Part shown: piece after piece, positions 1 through 4,885 of the stretch | Layout of the letters: each line of letters opens with the position of its first letter | Numbering within the stretch: position 1 is the stretch's first letter | Source: Vibrio madracius | GTDB lineage: Bacteria; Pseudomonadota; Gammaproteobacteria; Enterobacterales; Vibrionaceae | DNA length: 5,242 nt | Direction: 5' to 3' | NCBI GenBank assembly: GCA_000695745.1 | Contig: ASHK01000675.1 | Span: 1-5,242 of the forward strand | Notes under the pieces: model-generated | The model's input: the letters and a program-made list of their open reading frames with translations, nothing else | The model's database searches: none | Told to the model about the DNA's origin: nothing | Made by a program: the position numbers and the translations under genes

Positions 1-1
1 T

Positions 2-784
2 GAAGCCGATCGTATGCTCGATATGGGATTCATGCCTGATCTTAATCGTATACTCAAACGTTTACCCAAAGAACGCCAGAATATGATGTTTTCTGCGACG
101 TTCGAGCAGCGCATTAAAACGTTAGCGCATCGAATTATGAACGAGCCGGTGGAAGTTCAAGTCACGCCTGCTAACTCAACGGCGGATACGGTAAAACAGA
201 TGGTGTATCCGGTTGATAAAAAACGTAAGCACGAACTGCTGGCTTATTTAATTGGTTCTCGTAACTGGCAACAAGTCTTGGTGTTCACCAAAACAAAGCA
301 GGGCAGCGATGCACTAGCAAAAGAACTCAAGCTTGATGGTATCAATGCGGTCTCAATTAATGGCGATAAAAGTCAAGGTGCGCGTCAAAAAGCATTGGAT
401 GATTTTAAATCCGGAAAAGTACGAGCATTGATAGCGACAGACGTTGCAGCTCGCGGGTTAGATATCCAACAGCTTGAACAAGTCGTCAATTTTGAGCTGC
501 CTTATAAAGCGGAAGACTACATTCATCGTATTGGCCGGACCGGCCGTGCGGGGCATGCAGGCTTCGCTGTTTCTCTAATGAGCCACGATGAACAATACCT
601 TCTAGAAGCGATAGAGCGTTTACTAGATACTCGCTTACCACAAGAGTGGTTGGCAGGTTTTGAACCAAGTCCAGTTTCCGAGATCGACCCTGATCGAGCA
701 CCGCGACGAAACAGTCGAGGAGCGGATAAGCGCAAGATGAAAGCTAAGCTTAAGATTCATGCGAATCGTGGTAAAAAGCGTTAG
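2..784 (+). CDS. rhlE: DEAD-box ATP-dependent RNA helicase, RhlE-type, 5' end cut by window
   Basis: ATP-dependent RNA helicase that remodels RNA duplexes and RNA-protein complexes in the cytoplasm, typically in ribosome assembly or RNA decay. The reading frame is open from the first base: the opening codons read (D)EADRMLDMGF, so the window starts inside motif II, and the Q, I, Ia and Ib motifs lie upstream of it. Counting from the Met at base 14, motif III SAT is at residues 27-29, motif IV VLVFTKTK at 88-95, NGDKSQGAR at 116-124, motif V ATDVAARGLD at 141-150 and motif VI HRIGRTGR at 171-178. These form a complete second RecA-like domain. The tail after about residue 220 is rich in Lys and Arg, as in RhlE-type helicases, and probably binds RNA. 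The Met at base 14 is internal, not the start. A hairpin terminator follows the stop. The family call is very secure. The symbol is less so, because SrmB, DbpA and RhlB are relatives and Vibrio species carry several RhlE paralogues. Confidence 0.93.
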   Translation, partial: EADRMLDMGFMPDLNRILKRLPKERQNMMFSATFEQRIKTLAHRIMNEPVEVQVTPANSTADTVKQMVYPVDKKRKHELLAYLIGSRNWQQVLVFTKTKQGSDALAKELKLDGINAVSINGDKSQGARQKALDDFKSGKVRALIATDVAARGLDIQQLEQVVNFELPYKAEDYIHRIGRTGRAGHAGFAVSLMSHDEQYLLEAIERLLDTRLPQEWLAGFEPSPVSEIDPDRAPRRNSRGADKRKMKAKLKIHANRGKKR

Positions 785-801
785 TTAACCTTATATAAAA
801 C

Positions 802-833
802 AAGGGCAAGAAGTTTACTTCTGCCTTATTTTT
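802..833 (+). terminator. Rho-independent terminator of the helicase gene
   Basis: The left arm AAGGGCAAGAAG (802-813) pairs with CTTCTGCCTT (818-827) across a TTTA loop, with one or two bulged bases in the left arm, and ATTTTT follows at 828-833. It lies 18 bases after the helicase stop codon, which fits an intrinsic terminator for that gene. Confidence 0.72.
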
Positions 834-848
834 CGCATAGAGATCAGC

Positions 849-854
849 TACAAT
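849..854 (+). promoter_or_regulatory. Possible -10 box (TACAAT) of the DOPA dioxygenase-like gene
   Basis: TACAAT differs from the sigma-70 -10 consensus by one base and sits 43 bases before the ATG at 897, just after the upstream terminator. At 17-bp spacing the -35 position is TTATTT (826-831), a poor match that overlaps the terminator T-run. The promoter is therefore plausible but weak. Confidence 0.3.
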
Positions 855-896
855 TTCGTCATTATTTTCTCTGTAATCGTGGTACACAGTAATCCG

Positions 897-1243
897 ATGA
901 CGTCACCTCAAAAGCCCCAAAACCTGCATGATAAATATCATGCGCACGTCTACTTTGAGCAGTCTTCTTTAGCAGAGGCTACTGCATTAAGTGAGACCGT
1001 CACAAAAAAGTTTGGTTTGCATGTCGGCCGTGTACATCAAAACCGGTTGGGCCTCATACCAAATGGAGCTTCCAGATCTTGTTCTTTCGTGAAGATTTTG
1101 AGGCGCTTATCCCTTGGCTAGACAATGCGAGAGGCGAGCTTAGTGTTTTAGTTCATGCCGACACGGGGGATGATCTGATTGATCACACGACTTATGCGTA
1201 TTGGCTCGGTAAAGAGGTACCCCTTAATCTAGAGGGGTTCTAG
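897..1243 (+). pseudogene. DOPA 4,5-dioxygenase family protein, single-base frameshift
   Basis: Resembles small bacterial proteins of the DOPA 4,5-dioxygenase family, putative extradiol ring-cleaving enzymes; the substrate in this organism is unknown. The first frame gives MTSPQKPQNLHDKYHAHVYF and continues to VGRVHQNRLG at about 1051. It then turns to unrelated sequence and stops at 1119-1121. From 1052 the -1 frame carries the rest of the family pattern: PHTKWSFQILFFREDFEALI, IPWLDNARGEL, LVHADTGDDLIDHTTYAYWLG, ending at TAG 1241-1243. Restoring one base at the TTGGGCC site (1047-1053) gives an intact protein of about 115 residues, the usual family length. Conserved histidines are present on both sides of the break (HAH near residues 16-18; VHADTGDDLIDH in the second part). 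The ATG at 897 is preferred because the homologous region begins soon after it. An in-frame GTG at 879 is possible, and neither has a good Shine-Dalgarno sequence. Sequencing error or a recent mutation would both explain the break. Confidence 0.82.
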
Positions 1244-1258
1244 TTTTCACTCGTCATG

Positions 1259-1319
1259 ACTTAACCCTCACCTTAATAAGCCTCTGGTCACTATTCGCCG
1301 GGGGATTTGAGGGTTAAGT
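1259..1319. repeat. Perfect 12-bp inverted repeat between convergent genes
   Basis: ACTTAACCCTCA (1259-1270) is matched by its exact reverse complement TGAGGGTTAAGT (1308-1319), separated by 37 bases. Inside the loop CCTCTGG (1281-1287) can pair with CCGGGGG (1298-1304) using two G-T pairs, so an extended two-part hairpin can form. It fills the gap between the dioxygenase-like gene and the convergent NTF2-like gene, so a role in bidirectional transcription ending is likely. No T-run follows either arm, so it is not a standard intrinsic terminator. Confidence 0.6.
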
Positions 1320-1336
1320 TATTGACTACAAAAATA

Positions 1337-1708
1337 TTAACGCTCGCCCAGTACCTCGAACTCGTCGTAAGTCAACCGTGATTTTCCATCAGCCTGAATT
1401 TCCCAAAGTTCCTTGTGAACCACCCCAAAGGCTTTATTCATAGTCCAATCTGACGTCAAAATGTAAGACTGTTCACCAGCCTGTTCCCATTTCGTATTAG
1501 TGTAATCAACATTAGCGAATCCCTGGTCCATAATGTTTTGCCAAAATGCCTGTATGGCTTCTCGGCCCTCAAATGTACCAAAGGGTTTCGCTACCATCAC
1601 GGCATCTTCGGCATATTGTGCTGCGCAAGCAGCGGCATTTTGATTGTTAAATGCGACTTGCCATGCAGAAATTCCGGCTTTTGAGCATTCTAAAACGGAT
1701 TGAGTCAT
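1337..1708 (-). CDS. NTF2/SnoaL-like small protein (ketosteroid isomerase-type fold)
   Basis: A 123-residue cytoplasmic protein with no signal peptide or membrane segment. The layout matches the NTF2-like (SnoaL/DUF4440) superfamily: an N-terminal helix pair with AWQVAFNNQNAAACAAQYAE (about 15-34), then DAVMVAKPFGTFEGREAI with the typical F-G-REAI turn (about 35-52), a helix ending IMDQGF, and beta strands toward the C-terminus (SYILTSDWTM, KELWEIQADGKSRLTYDEF). The fold is a cone-shaped pocket used by isomerases, cyclases, hydratases and non-enzymatic ligand binders, so the substrate cannot be read from sequence. The start is well supported: AGGAAG lies 5 bases before the ATG. It is divergent from a LysR-type regulator, with an operator-like palindrome in the shared gap, so it is probably that regulator's target. 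Length is normal for the superfamily and nothing is broken. Confidence in the fold is high; confidence in any specific role is low. Confidence 0.85.
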   Translation of the reverse strand: MTQSVLECSKAGISAWQVAFNNQNAAACAAQYAEDAVMVAKPFGTFEGREAIQAFWQNIMDQGFANVDYTNTKWEQAGEQSYILTSDWTMNKAFGVVHKELWEIQADGKSRLTYDEFEVLGER

Positions 1709-1742
1709 GATTCTTCCTTTCGTTTTTGTTGTCTATGGGCTA

Positions 1743-1748
1743 ATCATA
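1743..1748 (-). promoter_or_regulatory. Possible -10 box (TATGAT) of the NTF2-like gene
   Basis: On the minus strand TATGAT lies 34 bases upstream of the ATG and would start transcription near 1736. No good -35 box precedes it (TTTTTC at 17-bp spacing), which would suit a promoter that needs an activator. The palindrome at 1791-1809 would then be centred about 64 bases upstream of the start. Confidence 0.4.
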
Positions 1749-1779
1749 GCGATAGTATTGGTAAGGAAAAATAAACGTA

Positions 1780-1808
1780 TTGAAAATATATGTTCTGTTA
1801 AATAGAAC
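1780..1808 (+). promoter_or_regulatory. Candidate promoter of the LysR-type regulator gene
   Basis: TTGAAA (1780-1785, five of six matches to the -35 consensus) is 17 bp from TAGAAC (1803-1808, four of six matches to the -10 consensus). Transcription would start near 1815, giving a very short leader with CGGAG at 1816-1820 as the ribosome binding site. The -10 element lies inside the palindrome at 1791-1809, so a bound regulator would block it. Confidence 0.4.
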
Positions 1809-1809
1809 A
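1791..1809. promoter_or_regulatory. Palindromic operator candidate for the LysR-type regulator
   Basis: TGTTCT (1791-1796), seven bases, then AGAACA (1804-1809) form a perfect 6-bp inverted repeat, extended in the middle by TT/AA. It contains T-N11-A spacing typical of LysR-family boxes and lies in the 120-bp gap between the divergent NTF2-like and lysR-type genes. It overlaps the likely regulator promoter and is about 64 bp upstream of the likely start of the NTF2-like gene, the usual position of the recognition site for this family. Confidence 0.62.
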
Positions 1810-1828
1810 ATCTTTCGGAGCCTGTGTC

Positions 1829-2686
1829 GTGAATAAACTGCGTTTAATGTCTATCTATGTTCAAATCGTTGAAAGTGGTTCAATCACAAAAGCAGCGGAT
1901 AAACTCGATGTATCTAAATCTGTCATCAGTTCGGCGTTAAAACAACTAGAGAAAGAGTTGAACGCCAGTTTGCTAAAACGCACGACGCGAAAACAGTCAT
2001 TAACTGCCACAGGTGAGCGTTTTTATCATCAATGTGCGCTTATGTTAGAACACGCCGAGTCCGCATGGCTCGAGGCATCAGAGTCAATGAATACGCCTTC
2101 TGGACAACTATCGGTGACTGCGCCACATGCGTTGATGCAGAGCATTGTGTTACCCGCGCTCACGGATACTTTTGAAGGTGTTTCGAACGTCACATTGAAT
2201 TTGATCAGTGACGATAACCACGTCGACATTATTCAACAGGATATTGATCTGGCGATTCGGGTCGGCGCATCTGCGAACTCAAATTTAAAGCAACGGAAAC
2301 TTGGTCAGTTTTGTGACGTGTTGTGTCAATCTAAAAACGGTGATAGTGATCTAACGTCTTGCCGTTATGTCGCTCAACATTGGCAATCTGAGCGTATACA
2401 GCACAGACTGCTTAGTGGGCAGCGAGAGATCACGTTTGTTCCTACGCACCGGGTTAATACCATTTATGACGCGATTAGCCTAATCGAGAGAGGTTTTGGT
2501 ATCGGTTTGGTTCCGGAGTTTTTACTGAGTGACAACATGACAATAAAACCTGTGCTTGAAGTGGAGAAAACTCAGCCTAATCCAATCTATTCACTGCACC
2601 CTTATCAAGCACACGTGCCACTGACAGTGTCAATGGCAATCAATGCCATTGAACAAAGGATACATGCGTTGTTAGTTAATCGATGA
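1829..2686 (+). CDS. LysR-family transcriptional regulator
   Basis: A 285-residue DNA-binding regulator. Residues 1-60 form the winged helix-turn-helix of the LysR family: MNKLRLMSIYVQIVESGSIT, then AADKLDVSKSVISSALKQLE (helix-turn-helix about 18-42), and LLKRTTRKQSLTATGERFY with the typical R-T-T-R and L-T-G-E wing. A linker helix to about residue 88 leads into the type 2 periplasmic-binding-protein-like effector domain (about 90-285), including DIDLAIRVGA and the late motif LIERGFGIGLVPEFLL, both usual for this family. The start is GTG at 1829, with CGGAG eight bases before it; no in-frame upstream alternative looks better. It is divergent from the NTF2-like gene and probably regulates both that gene and itself through the palindrome in between. 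The inducer is unknown. Its 3' end overlaps the opposite-strand cytochrome gene by 15 bp. Confidence 0.94.
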   Translation: MNKLRLMSIYVQIVESGSITKAADKLDVSKSVISSALKQLEKELNASLLKRTTRKQSLTATGERFYHQCALMLEHAESAWLEASESMNTPSGQLSVTAPHALMQSIVLPALTDTFEGVSNVTLNLISDDNHVDIIQQDIDLAIRVGASANSNLKQRKLGQFCDVLCQSKNGDSDLTSCRYVAQHWQSERIQHRLLSGQREITFVPTHRVNTIYDAISLIERGFGIGLVPEFLLSDNMTIKPVLEVEKTQPNPIYSLHPYQAHVPLTVSMAINAIEQRIHALLVNR

Positions 2687-2989
2687 ATAGAACGCCGCAA
2701 TATCTTTTAAGTCTTGTTCCGTTAAGTGTTGGAGTTGCGCTTTCATAAGCGCTGCCATTGCTCCTTCACGTTCGTCATTTTGATAGGCCTTCATTGCATT
2801 AAAGAGGTAGAGCGAGTTTTGCCCGTTAAGATTTGGATAGTCAGCATGGTTGGGCGCGCCATTAGGGTTATGGCAGAAAATACAGCTTGGCGCTTTCATT
2901 TCTCCTAGCTCAGGATTTCCAAACTCATTAGCATGAGTAAGTGATGAACATGCCATTAAAGCGACAACGGCTAACATTTTGTGTTTCAT
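2672..2989 (-). CDS. Periplasmic mono-heme cytochrome c (class I)
   Basis: A small secreted electron carrier of 105 residues. Residues 1-20 (MKHKMLAVVALMACSSLTHA) form a Sec signal peptide with a Lys-His N-region, a short hydrophobic core and a T-H-A cleavage site before NEFG. The heme-binding motif CIFCH is at 36-40, giving thioether bonds to C36 and C39 and the proximal ligand H40. YPNLNGQ at 51-57 and the C-terminal helix LTEQDLKDIAAFYSS (about 89-103) are typical of the c4/c5/c553 type. The distal ligand is most likely M78 or M82. Only one CXXCH is present, so this is a single-domain protein, unlike di-heme c4. A longer in-frame start at 3022 would add MVLLTAVRDIF ahead of the basic N-region and is less likely. 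The redox partner cannot be inferred, because the neighbours are not respiratory genes. Confidence 0.9.
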   Translation of the reverse strand: MKHKMLAVVALMACSSLTHANEFGNPELGEMKAPSCIFCHNPNGAPNHADYPNLNGQNSLYLFNAMKAYQNDEREGAMAALMKAQLQHLTEQDLKDIAAFYSSIN

Positions 2990-3018
2990 AAATATGTCTC
3001 TAACTGCGGTTAGCAAAA

Positions 3019-3048
3019 CCATAAGGCTTTACCTAAGGTCAACCTCAA
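3019..3048 (-). promoter_or_regulatory. Weak candidate promoter of the cytochrome c gene
   Basis: On the minus strand TTGAGG (3043-3048) precedes TTATGG (3019-3024) with 18 bp between, about 30 bases before the start codon at 2989. The -35 half is fair and the -10 half poor. The small dyad ACCTAAGGT (3031-3039) lies in the spacer. If correct, the longer start at 3022 would lie upstream of the transcript, which supports the 2989 start. Confidence 0.22.
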
Positions 3049-3080
3049 GAACTTATTATTTGCCAAACTCAATTTGTTCC

Positions 3081-3110
3081 AAAAAAAGGGAACTCAACGT
3101 TCCCCTTTTT
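3081..3110 (-). terminator. Rho-independent terminator of the Nudix-threonine aldolase operon
   Basis: Read on the minus strand, AAAAAGGGGAAC pairs with GTTCCCTTTTTTT across a short loop, with one bulged G, and the 3' arm ends in a run of seven T. It starts 18 bases after the aldolase stop codon. The A-run on the other side gives a T-run on the plus strand too, but no plus-strand gene ends here. Confidence 0.85.
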
Positions 3111-3128
3111 GTGTTGGGTCGATGCTAA

Positions 3129-4135
3129 TTAACCAACGAGTGTTCTGATCTTCTGAAGCAATGTATCAATGTCAGTGCTGCTGATGTCTTTGTGAGTAAC
3201 GAATCGAATTGGGTTGCCCGGGGTAATGGTAATACCGTCTTTAGACAACGATTCTGCAATGGCATTGATATTGATAGAATCATCGAGCTTGGCAAATACA
3301 ATATTCGTTTGCACAAAGTCGGTGTTTACATGAAAACCAGCAATATCGTTTAACCCAAGCGCCAGTTTGTTGGCATTAGCGTGGTCTACTTTTAACTGAG
3401 CAACTTGTTCTGTCAGCGCCAGCTTTCCTGCGGCGGCTAAAATACCCGCTTGACGCATGCCACCACCGACCATTTTACGTAATCGTCTTGCTCGCTCGAT
3501 AAATTCACTTGAGCCAAGTAAGAGGGAGCCGATTGGCGCGGCTAAACCTTTGAAAGACAGATTGTCATCGAATCAAAATGTTGAGCAATCTCTTTGACAT
3601 CAACGTCGAGTGCCGCGGCTGCGTTGTATACGCGAGCGCCGTCTAGATGCAGGCTTAGACCGTTTTCATCAACGAATTTTCTTGCTTCAGCCAAGTAAGA
3701 TAAAGGCAGAACTTTGCCGTTAATAGTATTCTCGAGGCTGAGTAATTTAGTGCGTGCAAAATGGCTGTCGTCAGGTTTTATCGCCGCTTTTAACTTAGCA
3801 AAATCAAGCGTACCATCGGGGTTATTCTCGATAGGTTGTGGCTGGATAGAACCGAGTACGGCAGCACCGCCAGCCTCATATTTATAGTTATGGGCTTGTT
3901 GACCGCATAAGTATTCGTCGCCGCGTTGGCAATGTGCCATTAAACCCAGTAGGTTTGCCTGAGTGCCAGAGGTAGTAAACAGTGCTGCCTCGAAACCGTG
4001 TCGCTCTGCCGCCCATTGCTCTAGTTCATTGACCGTAGGGTCATCTCCGTAAACATCGTCACCAACAGGTGCATTAGCCATTGCTTCGCGCATGGCTGGG
4101 GTTGGCTGGGTAACTGTGTCTGAGCGAAAATCCAT
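3129..4135 (-). pseudogene. ltaE: Low-specificity L-threonine aldolase, frameshifted after the PLP lysine
   Basis: PLP enzyme of fold type I that cleaves L-threonine or L-allo-threonine to glycine and acetaldehyde in the cytoplasm. From the ATG at 4135 the first frame gives 196 good residues: [12 protein letters not shown], the phosphate-binding TSGTQAN (55-61), H82 in AHNYKYEAGGAA stacking on PLP, HFARTKLLSLENT (125-137), HLDGAR (163-168) with D165 for the pyridine nitrogen, and ICLSK with K196 as the Schiff-base lysine. The next codons read GTT TAG and stop. Restoring one G (AAG GGT TTA) continues with GLAAPIGSLLLGSSEF, RKMVGGGMRQAGILAAAG and NPIRFVTHKDIS to the stop at 3129. The repaired protein is 335 residues, close to E. 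coli LtaE (333). As written, the product lacks the whole region after the lysine and would be inactive. AGGAGAG before the ATG overlaps the upstream Nudix stop codon, so the two genes are probably co-translated. Confidence 0.9.
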
Positions 4136-4142
4136 TGATACT

Positions 4143-4148
4143 CTCCTA
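4143..4148 (-). promoter_or_regulatory. Ribosome binding site of ltaE overlapping the Nudix stop codon
   Basis: On the minus strand TAGGAG includes the TAG stop of the Nudix gene (4146-4148) and a near-perfect Shine-Dalgarno AGGAG (4143-4147) placed seven bases before the ltaE ATG. Ribosomes finishing the Nudix gene are therefore positioned to restart on ltaE. The site also fixes the aldolase start. Confidence 0.8.
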
Positions 4149-4664
4149 TATGTATCCGCATAGCGTGGCTTTACTTAAACACGCTATTGTTTTGGCATCT
4201 GTGATGTGGCCATCTGCGATTCTTTGTTGTAATTGTGCTTTCGACATGGTCACCAGTTCAATAACTTCATCTTCATCGCAGGAAAAGCTGTGGTTTGGTT
4301 TTAAATCTTTGGCAAGATAAAGGTGTTGTATTTCGTCGCAAAACCCCGCCAGCGGTGTTACCTGCCCCAACGACACTAACGTACCGGCTTCGAAGCCAGT
4401 CTCTTCTATGAGCTCGCGGTGTGCGCACGTCGCCGCATCTTCACCTGGCTCCATTGTTCCAGCGGGTAGCTCCAACAGCCACTTTTTTAAAGAAGGTCGG
4501 AATTGATTGAGAAGAAGAATGTCTCCAGAGTTGGTGACAGGCAGAATAACTGCTGCACCGGGATGCTTGATAGTTGTATGGGTAATGTTTTTCTGGTTTG
4601 GTAATTCAATGTCTTCTTCTACGAGAGCGATAGATTTCCACTGGTGAATAGTTCTTTGGGCCAT
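4146..4664 (-). CDS. Nudix hydrolase, probable ADP-ribose pyrophosphatase type
   Basis: Hydrolyses a nucleoside diphosphate linked to another group; ADP-ribose to AMP and ribose 5-phosphate is the likeliest reaction. From the ATG at 4664 it has 172 residues. The Nudix box GX5EX7REUXEEXGU is complete: G69, E75, then R83-E84-L85 and E87-E88-T89-G90-F91. The glutamates coordinate the catalytic magnesium ions. The preceding strands [11 protein letters not shown] and [20 protein letters not shown] are typical of the ADP-ribose group, as is [16 protein letters not shown] (103-118), with its Pro and GF-DE loop after the box. No signal peptide or membrane segment is seen. In-frame ATGs at 4733 and 4721 would add 19-23 residues lacking conserved character and have no Shine-Dalgarno, whereas GGATGA lies before 4664. 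It is the first gene of an operon with ltaE. ADP-sugar or other nucleotide substrates remain possible. Confidence 0.9.
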   Translation of the reverse strand: MAQRTIHQWKSIALVEEDIELPNQKNITHTTIKHPGAAVILPVTNSGDILLLNQFRPSLKKWLLELPAGTMEPGEDAATCAHRELIEETGFEAGTLVSLGQVTPLAGFCDEIQHLYLAKDLKPNHSFSCDEDEVIELVTMSKAQLQQRIADGHITDAKTIACLSKATLCGYI

Positions 4665-4738
4665 AAAATCATCCGTTGATGGCGAGTAATAAGGACGTAG
4701 AAGGTGTACGTAACGAGTCATCAATATGACCATAACGT

Positions 4739-4750
4739 GACATAAATGTC
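4739..4750. repeat. Short inverted repeat GACAT-AA-ATGTC
   Basis: Two 5-bp arms separated by two bases lie 75 bases upstream of the Nudix start in the divergent gap. It could be a regulator site, but a dyad this short occurs often by chance in AT-rich sequence. Confidence 0.25.
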
Positions 4751-4815
4751 GATGGATAATGAAAGAAACGCCTTATTTCATAATGATCGAAAATGAAAAC
4801 TAGGATTTCCTGTCT

Positions 4816-4843
4816 GTAACATTATGAAAAAGTTAGGTATATC
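4816..4843 (+). promoter_or_regulatory. Candidate promoter of the right-edge unknown gene
   Basis: GTAACA (4816-4821) and TATATC (4838-4843) are 16 bp apart, each with four of six consensus matches. Transcription would begin near 4850, leaving a leader of about 36 bases before the ATG at 4886. The match is modest. Confidence 0.3.
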
Positions 4844-4885
4844 AAGAGGTCTACGTAATTGTGAAGTTTATTTATAGGTAGTGAG

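Noticed and set aside
486..735. Two overlapping minus-strand open frames of about 70 codons inside the helicase gene
   Set aside because: They lie antisense to the highly conserved motifs V-VI region, show no family pattern and have no ribosome binding site.
879..1121. The 80-residue frame as a complete small protein
   Set aside because: Its last 22 or so residues have no family similarity, whereas the expected C-terminal motifs continue in the -1 frame directly after the break.
1259..1319. Integron attC site
   Set aside because: The arms lack the GTTRRRY/RYYYAAC core sites, there is no cassette array and the flanking genes are ordinary chromosomal genes.
2990..3022. Longer start for the cytochrome c gene (MVLLTAVRDIF extension)
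   Set aside because: It would put extra residues ahead of a normal Lys-His signal-peptide N-region, and the candidate promoter overlaps this stretch.
3031..3048. MerR-family operator upstream of the cytochrome c gene
   Set aside because: Only a 4-bp dyad and a TTGACC-like string are present, and the 19-20 bp spacer with a full dyad typical of that family cannot be laid out.
4665..4733. Longer starts for the Nudix gene at 4733 or 4721
   Set aside because: No Shine-Dalgarno precedes them, and the added 19-23 residues lie before the usual beginning of this protein type; 4664 has a better site.
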